DNA of 52,629 bases from Bacteroidota bacterium (GCA_013289165.1 JABDAL010000010.1:1-52629), one strand, 5' to 3'; numbered from the stretch's first letter, positions 16,335-25,036 are shown. Made by a program: numbers and translations. Notes: a model not told the origin generated them from the sequence alone.

Positions 16335-17081
16335 CTAGAACGAATATCCTATACCTATACTATAGCTCATCAAAGAGATGGGAACCGTGTTTGATATATG
16401 CGTATAGCTGGCATTGCCATATTGGTCAGTATATTGCTGGGTAGTATTGGCCATAACACTAGTAGTTACAAAGTCAACACCGGCCATCAGCGTTGTCCTC
16501 CAGAACCTGTAACGCAATCCCCCGCCTACATCAAAGGCAAAAGCAGAAGAGTTGCTGTGGTAAGTATCCCATTCAAAGTCGTTGGTAGCCGTCAGCGATG
16601 TGGCTTCAGCTCCATAATCCACTTCAGGCAGGGCACATAATGCCACGCCGCCCAGCACCCTGAAATCGAGCGACAGCCTCTTGGCGGGTATGGTTACATA
16701 TAATCCCCCCATAATCATATTTTCACTATATCCGTCGCGCCTTAAGGGATAATAGCTATTGGTTTGGTCCGATACCTGGATATTATCCACGTAGGTATTA
16801 ATATCATACGCATTATAGTAATAACTATACATAAAGGCTACCCCAAAATAAGAATGGTCGATAGGGACGCCAAATGAAAGGCTAAAATCATTTCCCGGAA
16901 GGGCGTATGTTCCGTAGCTGGTTCCCATTTCATTGGCAAAATGACCCATCGGCTGGGTAAGGCCCACACCTAGTTCAAAATAGCCCGTTGGTGGTGAGTT
17001 GAGATCCGATTTATCCTGGGCACCGGCAACATTCATGATGTTTACCAGCAGCCCCGCTAAAAGTACCTTCTTGGTTTTCAT
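16335..17081 (-). CDS. outer-membrane beta-barrel protein
   Basis: About 248 residues from the ATG giving MKTKKVLLAGLLVNIMNVAG (a start four codons upstream is possible). The signal peptide ends near GAQ. The mature protein alternates aromatic and polar residues in strands (FELGVGLTQPMGHF, SYFGVAFMYSYYYNAYD, AFDVGGGLRYRFWRTTLMAG) and ends in IGIGYSF, a terminal Phe as in outer-membrane barrels. Probably an 8-12-strand OmpW/porin-like barrel. Function unknown. Confidence 0.7.
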   Translation of the reverse strand: MKTKKVLLAGLLVNIMNVAGAQDKSDLNSPPTGYFELGVGLTQPMGHFANEMGTSYGTYALPGNDFSLSFGVPIDHSYFGVAFMYSYYYNAYDINTYVDNIQVSDQTNSYYPLRRDGYSENMIMGGLYVTIPAKRLSLDFRVLGGVALCALPEVDYGAEATSLTATNDFEWDTYHSNSSAFAFDVGGGLRYRFWRTTLMAGVDFVTTSVMANTTQQYTDQYGNASYTHISNTVPISLMSYSIGIGYSF

Positions 17082-17218
17082 AATGTTGAACATTTAAGAT
17101 TAGTACTCATTAAAAAAGGCTTTTATTCCTTTTCTTTCTGATGTAAACTTACACAGGTTCCCAGCAGGGTTCAGCAACTATTCGACAAAGACTATGTTAG
17201 AATGGTTATACCAGCAAA

Positions 17219-17239
17219 TCAGGAAGGTGAAGGGGGGGT
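17219..17239. repeat. short direct repeat, copy 1
   Basis: TCAGGAAGGTGAAGGGGGGG-like sequence that recurs at 17709-17730 with two extra A residues. The copies bracket the small secreted gene 17268-17720; the second overlaps its stop. It may be a slippage-prone or dispersed repeat. Confidence 0.4.
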
Positions 17240-17267
17240 AAAATATGGTATATTTGACAGACAAAGC

Positions 17268-17720
17268 ATGAAAGCCTTTTTAATAGTCATATTCCCGGTA
17301 TTGTTTTTTTCAGTTTGTAAAGCACAATCAGATAGTATTTCATTGGTATCCGACGGAGCACGGCAAGGTTTGATTTGTCGTTTAGTAATAGGAAATTGGA
17401 GTAATATAGATGACACTAATTGGTCTATAGAATTTTCAGAAGATTCTATGATAGAAAGAAACTACACTAAGGATGGGAAATACTGTACTATAATGCGATA
17501 TGCCTATAGTGTTGGATTCGGTGCACCTTCCGGTTCCCTTGCAGGCACACCGGATTTAATAAACTGGAAAGGATTTTACGTCGAAGGATGGGATGATTCA
17601 AATCCCCAAAGGGAAGAACTTAGAACATTTGCCATATTCTCCGTAAGTAATAAGTATCTTAGAATTAATCAAAATGGAGAACTTTTATTTAGAAAGAAGC
17701 TCTTCAGTTCAGGAAGGTGA
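17268..17720 (+). CDS. secreted hypothetical protein
   Basis: A 150-residue protein from the ATG at 17268, with a signal peptide (MKAFLIVIFPVLFFSVCKAQ). The upstream in-frame start is rejected because it would put 22 non-signal residues ahead of it. The mature part contains LVIGNWSNIDDTNWSIEFSE, reminiscent of small lipocalin-like exported proteins, and a closing YLRINQNGELLFRKKL. Not assigned to a named family. A short direct repeat flanks it on both sides. Confidence 0.55.
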   Translation: MKAFLIVIFPVLFFSVCKAQSDSISLVSDGARQGLICRLVIGNWSNIDDTNWSIEFSEDSMIERNYTKDGKYCTIMRYAYSVGFGAPSGSLAGTPDLINWKGFYVEGWDDSNPQREELRTFAIFSVSNKYLRINQNGELLFRKKLFSSGR

Positions 17721-17764
17721 AAAGGGGGGGAATGATAGAGGAGTACCGGAATATGGTACAGGTT

Positions 17765-18280
17765 TTATTGATGACTTCCCAAAGGATATATCTGCAAATA
17801 AATGCTGTCACCTGGAGTGGCAAGCATTATATCGAAATTGTTTGGATTATGAAAGGCTTGGTTGATGGAATGACCAGATATTCGAACAGTTTTGCCTAGT
17901 AATTTTAATTTGGCTTCAAGTTTTTCAGCATACCTATCGGGCTCAAGTTTATTATCATTAACAGTAAAAATATGTATTATTTTAATATTCATCGATTTAA
18001 TTTTAGCAACAACAGAATCAATTGGAGGTCTTTGTTCTGTTCCGTTATTTATTGTAACAGGAGCATTTGCTATGCCTTGAAAACCATTATTCGAAGCATT
18101 ATTTGTAATATTAAACATTGGAGTTTCTCTAGAACAAGTTTTATATACAATACAAAAAATACCTATTAGAATTATGCTTCCAGCAATGGTTGCTCGATAT
18201 TCCTTTTTAAAAAAATTTATAAGTCCTGCAAAATCCAAAATCAATACTAATAGTATTGCAAATATAAATATTTCGAACAT
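17765..18280 (-). CDS. membrane-anchored hypothetical protein
   Basis: A 171-residue protein with two N-terminal membrane helices (FEIFIFAILLVLILDFAGLI and GSIILIGIFCIVYKTC). An Asn-rich linker follows (FNITNNASNNGFQGIANAPV). The soluble C-terminal domain contains SMNIKIIHIFTVNDNKLEPD and KLEAKLKLLGKTVRISGHSI. No family recognised. Confidence 0.5.
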   Translation of the reverse strand: MFEIFIFAILLVLILDFAGLINFFKKEYRATIAGSIILIGIFCIVYKTCSRETPMFNITNNASNNGFQGIANAPVTINNGTEQRPPIDSVVAKIKSMNIKIIHIFTVNDNKLEPDRYAEKLEAKLKLLGKTVRISGHSINQAFHNPNNFDIMLATPGDSIYLQIYPLGSHQ

Positions 18281-18375
18281 GATATTATGAGTTTTATTAT
18301 ATACTAAAAACTTGGTTTTTAATTTTCAGGCTAAATATGATACACGGTACCAAAGAAAATTGCGGCAGCTAAAAA

Positions 18376-18588
18376 CTACCTCCCTTTCATCTTCACCCCC
18401 GTCTGTTCTTCCACAAACTTTTCATCCACTGTAAATCCTGCGCGAGATAGTGTTTCTACCAGGTTGGCAAAATCACTTTTGCGTTTGCTGTCAACTTCGG
18501 TAATTTCGTTTAATTCCGAATTGTTGGGGTAGCCATAACGTATATCCTGCGGGATATGAAAACCGAGCTTGCGCAGCTTGGGCAGCAC
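18376..18588 (-). pseudogene. C-terminal fragment of a DUF935/gp29-like phage portal protein
   Basis: A 70-residue ORF whose sequence (MLPKLRKLGFHIPQDIRYGY, then FANLVETLSRAGFTVDEKFV and EEQTGVKMKGR) resembles the extreme C-terminus of Mu gp29-like (DUF935) portal proteins of Bacteroidota prophages. The other ~380 residues are absent. It starts only 8 nt after a truncated gp36-like gene, so both look like ends of a deletion. The portal assignment is by remembered pattern, not alignment. Confidence 0.5.
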
Positions 18589-18596
18589 ATTGTCGT

Positions 18597-18710
18597 TTAC
18601 TGGGCATTTTCTTCCGCATCAGCTTGCACCAGCGGGTCGCCTTTAGTAAGTTGGTTAAGTATCGTAGATTGGATTTGCGGCAGGTAATCGCGGGCTCTTA
18701 GGAAAGACAT
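18597..18710 (-). pseudogene. truncated gp36/DUF1320-like phage protein
   Basis: A 37-residue ORF starting MSFLRARDYLPQIQSTILNQ and ending LVQADAEENAQ. It matches the opening helix of Mu gp36-like (DUF1320) proteins, which typically read M-F-L-x-x-x-D-Y ... followed by a D..R..AE helix. Full-length members are about 130-150 residues. It retains shared-type promoter site 4 and a 27-nt leader, so the control region survived while the gene was deleted. Confidence 0.5.
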
Positions 18711-18737
18711 TTTGTTTTTTAATTAGGAATCTCTGCA

Positions 18738-18779
18738 CAAAAGTAGAGCGTCGAAAAATCTGTTCCTCAAAAGTCAATG
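18738..18779 (-). promoter_or_regulatory. ATTGAC/TACTTTTG promoter (regulon site 4)
   Basis: On the minus strand CATTGAC (18779-18773), a 27-nt spacer and TACTTTTG (18745-18738) lie 27 nt before the gp36-like remnant. Confidence 0.7.
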
Positions 18780-18992
18780 ACTGTGCCGGGCAATGCCGGG
18801 CATTAGAACGAAAAATCTTTGTGAGCTTAAAGAATGATTTTCCATTTCCATTTTAATTTATAATTCCATTTTAATTTCCATTTCCCATATGTAGTATCAT
18901 ATGTTGTTGATATGATGTTGTTGATGATACTCCGTTAATTGTGATTATTATGCTTTAAAAACCAGTAGTATATACATTGCTTCTACCCATGT

Positions 18993-19022
18993 ATACACAA
19001 TCGTATACGCAATATTGTGTAT
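18993..19022. promoter_or_regulatory. compound palindromic operator candidate
   Basis: ATACACAAT (18993-19001) and ATTGTGTAT (19014-19022) are perfect inverted arms. Between them lies the palindrome CGTATACG (19002-19009). The block ends 20 nt before the TACCTTTG -7 box of the 19157-19917 gene pair. The rest of the 18780-19156 gap holds TTCCATTTTAAT repeats and a tandem ATGTTGTTGAT pair around 18900-18935, but no gene. Confidence 0.5.
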
Positions 19023-19041
19023 TTCGTACTCTTTTTCTTAC

Positions 19042-19049
19042 TACCTTTG
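19042..19049 (+). promoter_or_regulatory. -7 box TACCTTTG
   Basis: TAnnTTTG element reading towards the two-gene unit at 19157-19917, with a leader of about 100 nt. No -33 TTTG at 19-21 nt; the palindromic block lies there instead. Confidence 0.5.
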
Positions 19050-19156
19050 CAAAGTAAATAGTAGAGAATTGGGTTATGTTTTGGGCAACCCCCAATGATA
19101 AACGTCATTATTTCTTCATTTTTAGCAGAATAAATTTGTAATCCAAAATAAACAAA

Positions 19157-19333
19157 ATGGGCGCTGTAATAACCTCGAAAAAAACCAGTAAAGGGAATAA
19201 GATTAAAAGCTATAAGACAGCTAAATCTACCCGCAGGGGAGTATCATCCCTAAAAAGAGGCTTTGTCATCCTAACTAAAGAGGATGTTGAAAGAGACAGG
19301 AGCTCTGCTTATGCGTATGTAGTTACTGCATAA
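19157..19333 (+). CDS. small basic hypothetical protein
   Basis: A 58-residue protein starting MGAVITSKKTSKGNKIKSYK and ending ERDRSSAYAYVVTA. The N-terminal half is strongly basic and Ser/Thr-rich. The C-terminal half (SLKRGFVILTKEDVERDRSS) is mixed. It precedes 19339-19917 by 5 nt, so they form an operon behind a palindromic control region. The size and order recall a small partner or antitoxin followed by a larger protein, but no family supports that. Confidence 0.5.
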   Translation: MGAVITSKKTSKGNKIKSYKTAKSTRRGVSSLKRGFVILTKEDVERDRSSAYAYVVTA

Positions 19334-19338
19334 ACCCA

Positions 19339-19917
19339 ATGGGTTTAAAAGGGTATACCTACAATTCTGTAGGGGTAGGCAGAAGAAATGACCCTCCTTT
19401 AATAAAAGAACTTAAATACAGTTTTAAAAATAAGTATAATCTACAGTATATTGTAAATGTAGAGCAATATGAGTATGATATATTTGTAGTAAAATTTCAT
19501 TTGGCTGACCATAGTAATTCAAAATGGAGATATTCCCATCTCACAAATCAAAGGGATGCCAGGAGAATAATATACACCTGTGTTGATATTGGTGAAGAAA
19601 TACACTCTCAATACCCCAACGCATCTTTTGGTTTTATTGGGAATCCCACAAAAAAAGAGATAAAAACAAAGGCATTTAGGAATACAAAAAGATATAGGGT
19701 ATACCAGAATTTTGCAAAATTCTTTTTTGACCCATCGCTATTTGAACACATCTATAACATAGAAAAAAGCACGTATATTCTCTTAAACAAGAAAAAAATA
19801 GCACAAAATAAAAATCTATTGGATTGCGTAATAACAATGTTTGAAACGCATTATGATATTGATAATATCTATTCAGGATTAGTTTATGAGGTAAATAACG
19901 AGAAAAAATCAAACTAA
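19339..19917 (+). CDS. hypothetical protein, second gene of a palindrome-controlled pair
   Basis: A 192-residue, Lys/Tyr-rich, AT-rich gene. The protein reads NLQYIVNVEQYEYDIFVVKF early, then NQRDARRIIYTCVDIGEEIH and YPNASFGFIGNPTKKEIKTK, and a C-terminal SLFEHIYNIEKSTYILLNKK. This suggests a compact alpha/beta enzyme-like or nucleic-acid-related domain. No catalytic motif is recognised. Base composition is lower in G+C than neighbouring housekeeping genes, hinting at transfer. Confidence 0.6.
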   Translation: MGLKGYTYNSVGVGRRNDPPLIKELKYSFKNKYNLQYIVNVEQYEYDIFVVKFHLADHSNSKWRYSHLTNQRDARRIIYTCVDIGEEIHSQYPNASFGFIGNPTKKEIKTKAFRNTKRYRVYQNFAKFFFDPSLFEHIYNIEKSTYILLNKKKIAQNKNLLDCVITMFETHYDIDNIYSGLVYEVNNEKKSN

Positions 19918-19923
19918 TCCCAA

Positions 19924-21186
19924 TTACATCCCCCCTCCATTCTGGTTAAACAGTGGAAGCTGGGTGCGCTTCAATATGCGGCAGCATAACAGCGTAACGT
20001 CATCGGTATATTGTTTCCGGCCTTTGTAAGACATCAGTGTTTCAGCTATTTTATCATTTACTTGCTGGGCCGTCATTCCCGAATTGGCATAGGCAACAAA
20101 TAAATCGGCCAGTGTTTCGGTGCCGAATTCTTCATGTTTATCGTTTTCTACTTCCGTAACTCCATCCGTATATGCCAGTATAGATGCAGGAGTGTTAATG
20201 GCTATGATACCTTCTTTCAGGTAAGGTATTTGGTGGAGCATACCCAATGCAGGCCCTCCCGATTTTAGCAAAGTTACCATATTTTCCATCAAAAGTATCG
20301 GAGGGTAATGCCCCGCATTTACGTAATGCAACGTTTGTGTAAGGCGATTAAATTTTGCTATAAAAAACGTAATGAAGCTTTCTCCTTTTGCTGTTTCCAT
20401 TACATTTTTGTTCAGTCGGGTAATCAGTTCGGTGAGGGAGCCGGTAAGCTCAATCTGTGCATGGAGGCTTGCCTGGAAATTACTCATCAGCAAAGCCGCT
20501 GCCACTCCCTTGCCCGACACATCGGCAATACAAAAAGCAAATTCCGTTTCGTTTAACGGGATAAAGTCATAATAGTCCCCGCTTATTTCATGAAAAGGAA
20601 GATAGTAAGCCGCCACATCCAGCTCTTCATTATGCGGCAACACCGAAGGAACCAAAATAGATTGTATTTCCCTGGCAAGGTCCAGCTCATGTTTTAGTAA
20701 TGCCTGGTGAATATGGTCCTTCGCCAATTTTTTATTTTCAATGGCCACCATCAAAATGTTGGTCATAGTTTGAATGTAGGGCAAGTGTTTCAGCGCCGAA
20801 GAACCACCTTTTGGCACTTCTCCCAAATCACCCAAAAACACATGCGCCAGTGGAGTCTGCTTATGGTAAACAGGAATAAGAATATCCATCTCGGCGCCCT
20901 GTGGCCAGCCATCTTTGCTCACTTCGGTAATTTCAGCAAGGTGGGAATATCCCTTCGTTCTTTCAAAGGCAAACTCCAGGCTGCCCTGTGCAATTCCATA
21001 ACTAAGTATGCACTTCCAGTCGCTGTCATAACTCAAGAGCAGCAGCCTGCCCACATTCAGCCGGGTTTCCAGCACATCGCGGTAAATGGCAAGCAGTTCC
21101 CCCACATGGGCATTCAGGTTGATGGACTTGGTAAGCTCAAACAACGAGTTCAGTTTCTCTTCCGATATGTCAGTTACTTCTTCCAT
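19924..21186 (-). CDS. PP2C-type SpoIIE-family phosphatase with GAF-like sensor
   Basis: A 420-residue protein. The N-terminal ~170 residues form a GAF-like sensory domain (LLAIYRDVLETRLNVGRLLL..). A coiled linker ends in HELDLAREIQSILVPSVLP, the usual entry to the RsbU/SpoIIE phosphatase domain. Phosphatase motifs include ISGDYYDFIPL, FCIADVSGKGVAAALLMSNF, HYVNAGHYPPILLM and ILAYTDGVTEVEN, with metal-binding Asp residues in GDYYD and ADVSGKG. It acts on a phospho-Ser/Thr antagonist; no such gene lies in the window. Confidence 0.9.
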   Translation of the reverse strand: MEEVTDISEEKLNSLFELTKSINLNAHVGELLAIYRDVLETRLNVGRLLLLSYDSDWKCILSYGIAQGSLEFAFERTKGYSHLAEITEVSKDGWPQGAEMDILIPVYHKQTPLAHVFLGDLGEVPKGGSSALKHLPYIQTMTNILMVAIENKKLAKDHIHQALLKHELDLAREIQSILVPSVLPHNEELDVAAYYLPFHEISGDYYDFIPLNETEFAFCIADVSGKGVAAALLMSNFQASLHAQIELTGSLTELITRLNKNVMETAKGESFITFFIAKFNRLTQTLHYVNAGHYPPILLMENMVTLLKSGGPALGMLHQIPYLKEGIIAINTPASILAYTDGVTEVENDKHEEFGTETLADLFVAYANSGMTAQQVNDKIAETLMSYKGRKQYTDDVTLLCCRILKRTQLPLFNQNGGGM

Positions 21187-21326
21187 TAATCAAATTAGCA
21201 CGAAAAATAACATGCCATCATTAAGTATGAGTTAAATCCTTTACGTATAAGACGATAATTGCCTCCGGTCAGTTGGCAGGGTCAAAAGTACAATTAATCA
21301 ACTTAACTCCTAATTAAGTGCATCTT

Positions 21327-21350
21327 GGCAATGTTTCAGTTTGAAATTTA
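21327..21350 (-). repeat. 3'-end motif TTTCAAACTGA, copy a
   Basis: On the minus strand the TAA stop of gene 21348-21641 is the start of the motif, followed by ATTTCAAACTGAAACATTGC. Copies b and c lie at 21701-21724 and 22164-22187. Confidence 0.6.
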
Positions 21351-21641
21351 CTTAATTTGATGTTCCACATCAATAACGTCAGTAAATGGGTGAGTACCTC
21401 TATTACCGGGAATTGTCGGCCGTTGGTCATGCAAATCCGGAATAGTCTGTGTAGTATTATTAAAATCGGATTGAGTTTGCGCCTCTTTTATAAGTTTCTG
21501 AATATATATTGAATCTTTATGAGTTAGTATAGTTGGTGTTGTTTTTGCTTCTGTTGCCTTATTACCTGCTTTTGTATTTTGTGCAAATAATCCTACTACA
21601 CTAAAACAAAGAATATTTGTTGTTAAAATAATTCGTTTCAT
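21348..21641 (-). CDS. small secreted hypothetical protein
   Basis: A 97-residue protein with a signal peptide (MKRIILTTNILCFSVVGLFA, then QN). The mature part is Thr/Lys/Gln-rich and polar, with a short helix LTHKDSIYIQKLIKEAQTQS and the end TDVIDVEHQIK. No family recognised. Its stop codon opens the TTTCAAACTGA motif. Confidence 0.5.
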   Translation of the reverse strand: MKRIILTTNILCFSVVGLFAQNTKAGNKATEAKTTPTILTHKDSIYIQKLIKEAQTQSDFNNTTQTIPDLHDQRPTIPGNRGTHPFTDVIDVEHQIK

Positions 21642-21700
21642 GGGTAATTTTTTACGAAGTTACTAATTTAACAATATCTTCTATTTCCATACTATCATTC

Positions 21701-21724
21701 GGTAATGTCTCAGTTTGAAATTTA
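21701..21724 (-). repeat. 3'-end motif TTTCAAACTGA, copy b
   Basis: Minus strand: TAA stop of the DUF1801 gene, then ATTTCAAACTGAGACATTAC, at exactly the same position relative to the stop as copy a. Confidence 0.6.
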
Positions 21725-22153
21725 ATTTTCACTTGTAGCCTCAACCCCATATCGTATTGCCGCTTCAAGTACATCAATGTTTATCTCTTTTAGCGTTTTG
21801 AACTTAATGCAATACCCGGTCACGCTCGCCTTGCCCAGCTTTTTTCCATACGTTTGGGCTAAGTATGTCTTATCTTTGATACCGAGGATATAGACAGAGA
21901 TTCCGGTTTTGTTTGCGCTCAAACCAATTTGAAAAAAATCCCTGGTCTTTCCGTCCGCATATTTTATGGTGTAAAATCCATAGCCTATTGTAGGGTTATT
22001 AACCGTTTTATTTTCGCTGTTTTTACCGGTGTCGAACCATAATTTACAACCTGGTAAAACTTGAAGTGTGAGTTCGTGCAACGCTTGCATATCACTATGC
22101 TTTGGTTCAGGTTGGCCGGCAATATACTCTTTGATTTGTTCTTCTACGTTCAT
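21722..22153 (-). CDS. DUF1801 domain protein
   Basis: A 143-residue protein from the ATG at 22153 (MNVEEQIKEYIAGQPEPKHS). The longer frame is rejected because it reads through motif copy c. The YdhG/DUF1801 pattern is visible: ALHELTLQVLPGCKLWFDTG, TIGYGFYTIKYADGKTRDFF, IGLSANKTGISVYIL, and a C-terminal KFKTLKEINIDVLEAAIRYG. The family adopts a compact alpha/beta fold of unknown biochemical role. Confidence 0.75.
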   Translation of the reverse strand: MNVEEQIKEYIAGQPEPKHSDMQALHELTLQVLPGCKLWFDTGKNSENKTVNNPTIGYGFYTIKYADGKTRDFFQIGLSANKTGISVYILGIKDKTYLAQTYGKKLGKASVTGYCIKFKTLKEINIDVLEAAIRYGVEATSEN

Positions 22154-22163
22154 ATAAAATATG

Positions 22164-22187
22164 GGTAGTGTTTCAGTTTGAAATTTT
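22164..22187 (-). repeat. 3'-end motif TTTCAAACTGA, copy c
   Basis: Here the motif overlaps the 3' end of the 59-residue zinc-ribbon gene, whose TGA stop (22175-22173) is the TGA of TTTCAAACTGA. It shares ACACTACC-like downstream bases with copies a and b. Confidence 0.6.
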
Positions 22188-22352
22188 ATCCTTTGGTGGG
22201 ATAAACTTATTAATAGTAGGGTATTTCTCCAAGCATAAATTGCAAACGTAAAAATCAATCGGAGATTCAAATAGTACTACTTTATTGAACTCAGTTTTGT
22301 GGAAAAAAAGCTTACACATTAAACATTGCTCTATTACAGCTTCATCAATCAT
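22173..22352 (-). CDS. zinc-ribbon-like microprotein
   Basis: A 59-residue protein starting MIDEAVIEQCLMCKLFFHKT and ending KFIPPKDKISN. Two CxxC pairs (QCLMCK at about 9-14 and YVCNLCLEK at about 36-44) are separated by about 23 residues, as in a small treble-clef or zinc ribbon that binds one metal. It ends inside repeat motif copy c. Possibly a nucleic-acid-binding or adaptor protein; function unknown. Confidence 0.55.
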   Translation of the reverse strand: MIDEAVIEQCLMCKLFFHKTEFNKVVLFESPIDFYVCNLCLEKYPTINKFIPPKDKISN

Positions 22353-22442
22353 TCTACTGTTATTTCATTTGTTAATTTTACAATATCGGCAATTTTCATA
22401 ATATCACTCATTAATCCCACTTTCATAGCGTGTACTGAGGCA

Positions 22443-22721
22443 CTATCTCAGGTTCCATGCTTCGGGCTTGTTGCAAAATAATATTTTCGTTTTTGCCCAG
22501 GTTTGTTTAAACAGTTCAGAATGGCGGTAGTTTTCCAAATCCTGCTCCGATTTCCAGGTGCTGTAAGTGAAAAAAATATTTTTCGCATCCACAGAATTCA
22601 ACAACTCTAATCCGGTGCACCCTTCAAAACCGGCAATCTTTTCGCAGGTAGAATGAAACAAGTCAAGGAAAGTTTGCACCTTCTCCGGCTGAAATTCCAT
22701 CTTTACAATTCTTACTATCAT
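22443..22721 (-). CDS. antibiotic biosynthesis monooxygenase (ABM) domain protein
   Basis: A 92-residue single-domain ABM/YgiN-type protein. MIVRIVKMEFQPEKVQTFLD gives the first strand and helix, FEGCTGLELLNSVDAKNIFF the central strands, and YSTWKSEQDLENYRHSELFK the conserved W-x-S and helix. Such proteins form ferredoxin-fold dimers and often oxidise quinol-like compounds. Located 28 nt after aconitase on the same strand, so possibly co-transcribed. Confidence 0.85.
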   Translation of the reverse strand: MIVRIVKMEFQPEKVQTFLDLFHSTCEKIAGFEGCTGLELLNSVDAKNIFFTYSTWKSEQDLENYRHSELFKQTWAKTKILFCNKPEAWNLR

Positions 22722-22749
22722 ATCAGCGGAGCGTCGGGTTTAATCCCCA

Positions 22750-25014
22750 TCACGCTTTTACCTGCGACCGTATAATATTCAGCGCACCACCGGCTTTAAA
22801 CCATTCAATCTGGTTTTCGTTGTAGCTATGGTTTAGCTTTATGGTATCGCTGCTGCCATCTGCATGGTTAAGCACCATACTAAGCGGTTTTCCGGGGGCA
22901 AAGGTTGTCAGCCCGAGTACGTCAATCGTGTCATCCTCGCGCACTTTATCGTAGTCGTTTTTATCGGCAAAAGTTACTGCCAGCATACCTTGTTTCTTCA
23001 AATTCGTTTCGTGGATGCGGGCAAATGATTTCACCAATATCACACGCACACCTAAGAAACGCGGCTCCATAGCGGCATGTTCGCGGGAACTGCCTTCGCC
23101 ATAGTTTTCATCACCTACCACTACGGTGCCTATATGCCCGGCCTTGTAAGCCCTTTGCACTTTGGGTACTGAATCATACTGACCCGTAAGCTCGTTCTTC
23201 ACCGAATCCGTTTTCCCGTTGAAGGAATTAACTGCTCCAATCAGCATATTGTTCGAAATATTGTCAAGGTGTCCCCTGTATTTCAGCCAGGGGCCTGCCA
23301 TGGAGATGTGGTCGGTAGTGCATTTGCCTTTTACTTTTATCAGCAGGCGCAAATTTTTCAGGTCAATGCCCTCCCATGCAGCGAATGGGTCGAGCAATTG
23401 CAGGCGCTGCGAATCGGGCGATACCACTACTTGTACTTGACTGCCGTCTTTAGCAGGTTCCTGGTAGCCTCTGTCCTTCACGTCAAACCCCTTTGCAGGA
23501 AGCTCAATCCCTTCCGGGTCGGGCAATTTCACCTGCTCACCTTTATTATTGGTGAGGGTATCTTTCAGCGGGTTAAATGTAAGGTCTCCTGCAATAGCCA
23601 ATGCCGTAACTATTTCCGGAGATGCCACAAACGCGTGTGTATTCGGGTTTCCGTCATTGCGCTTGGCAAAGTTTCGGTTAAAGGATGTAAGAATGGAATT
23701 CTTCTTGTCCGGATTAGTGGTGTGCCTTGCCCACTGCCCTATGCAGGGTCCGCAAGCATTAGCCAGTACAATGCCTCCCAGCTTTTCAAACCATTGCAGG
23801 TAGCCGTCGCGGTCCACAGTATAGCGCACCTGTTCCGAGCCGGGTGTAACCGTATATTCCGACTTGGCTTTCAATCCGTGTTCTACGGCAAACTTAGCCA
23901 GCGATGCAGCCCTGCTAATATCTTCGTATGATGAGTTGGTGCAGGAGCCTATCAGGCCTACTTCCAGTTCCTGTGGCCAGCCGTTGTCTTTTACGGCTTG
24001 TGCAAAATCCGATATCTTCCATGCCAAATCGGGTGTGTATGGCCCGTTTACGTGGGGTTCCAGTTCATCCAGGTTTAATTCAATAACCTGGTCAAAATAT
24101 TTTTCAGGGTTTTCGTATGCTTCATGGTCACCCGTCAAGTGCCCGGCAATGCCGTCAGCAAGCCCGGCAAGGTCAGCACGCCCTGTCGCTTTCAGGTAGT
24201 CAGACATCTTTTTATCGTAAGCAAAAATAGAAGTGGTGGCTCCAATTTCCGCACCCATGTTGCATATAGTGCCTTTGCCTGTGCAGGATATGGATTCTGC
24301 TCCCGGCCCGAAATATTCCAAAATGCGGTCAGTGCCGCCTTTCACGGTCAGTATGCCCGCTACTTTTAATATTACATCTTTAGGTGAGGTCCATCCGCTC
24401 AATTTACCTGTCAGCTTCACGCCAATCAGTTGGGGAAATTTAAGCTCCCAGGGCAGCCCTGCCATCACGTCGCAGGCATCGGCTCCGCCTACGCCTATGG
24501 CAATCATGCCCAGCCCCCCGGCATTGGGGGTGTGAGAGTCTGTGCCAATCATCATTCCACCCGGAAAGGCATAATTTTCCAATATCACCTGGTGGATGAT
24601 TCCCGCTCCCGGCTTCCAAAAACCAATACCATATTTATTCGATACCGAAGCAAGAAATTCATATACTTCTTTGTTCTTAGTTATAGCGGTGTCCAAATCG
24701 GCTTTAGCACCTACTTCCGCCTGTATGAGGTGGTCGCAATGCACCGTGCTGGGAACGGCCACTTTGCTGCGCCCGGCCTGCATAAACTGCAACAGGGCCA
24801 TCTGTGCTGTAGCATCTTGCATGCCTACCCTGTCAGGCTGAAAATCAACATAATCAACTCCGCGCTTGCAGGGGCCGGGAGGTAATTCGAGCAAATGGGA
24901 ATAGAGTATTTTTTCGGTGAAGGTCATTGGCCTGCCGAGGAGTTTGCGTGCTGCTTCAATGTGCTTGGATAGGTTAGAATAAACCTTTTTAATCATATCA
25001 ATATCGTAAGCCAT
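22750..25014 (-). CDS. acn: aconitate hydratase
   Basis: A 754-residue cytoplasmic TCA-cycle enzyme converting citrate to isocitrate. It is of mitochondrial-aconitase type by opening ([40 protein letters not shown]). The [4Fe-4S] cluster cysteines are present in [15 protein letters not shown] and [12 protein letters not shown]. Other signature segments: [40 protein letters not shown] and [20 protein letters not shown]. Length and motifs are complete. An upstream TAACTTTG box (25044-25037, minus) is the likely promoter. Confidence 0.95.
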   Translation of the reverse strand: MAYDIDMIKKVYSNLSKHIEAARKLLGRPMTFTEKILYSHLLELPPGPCKRGVDYVDFQPDRVGMQDATAQMALLQFMQAGRSKVAVPSTVHCDHLIQAEVGAKADLDTAITKNKEVYEFLASVSNKYGIGFWKPGAGIIHQVILENYAFPGGMMIGTDSHTPNAGGLGMIAIGVGGADACDVMAGLPWELKFPQLIGVKLTGKLSGWTSPKDVILKVAGILTVKGGTDRILEYFGPGAESISCTGKGTICNMGAEIGATTSIFAYDKKMSDYLKATGRADLAGLADGIAGHLTGDHEAYENPEKYFDQVIELNLDELEPHVNGPYTPDLAWKISDFAQAVKDNGWPQELEVGLIGSCTNSSYEDISRAASLAKFAVEHGLKAKSEYTVTPGSEQVRYTVDRDGYLQWFEKLGGIVLANACGPCIGQWARHTTNPDKKNSILTSFNRNFAKRNDGNPNTHAFVASPEIVTALAIAGDLTFNPLKDTLTNNKGEQVKLPDPEGIELPAKGFDVKDRGYQEPAKDGSQVQVVVSPDSQRLQLLDPFAAWEGIDLKNLRLLIKVKGKCTTDHISMAGPWLKYRGHLDNISNNMLIGAVNSFNGKTDSVKNELTGQYDSVPKVQRAYKAGHIGTVVVGDENYGEGSSREHAAMEPRFLGVRVILVKSFARIHETNLKKQGMLAVTFADKNDYDKVREDDTIDVLGLTTFAPGKPLSMVLNHADGSSDTIKLNHSYNENQIEWFKAGGALNIIRSQVKA

Positions 25015-25036
25015 AACTAAGATAAATTGGTTGGCA

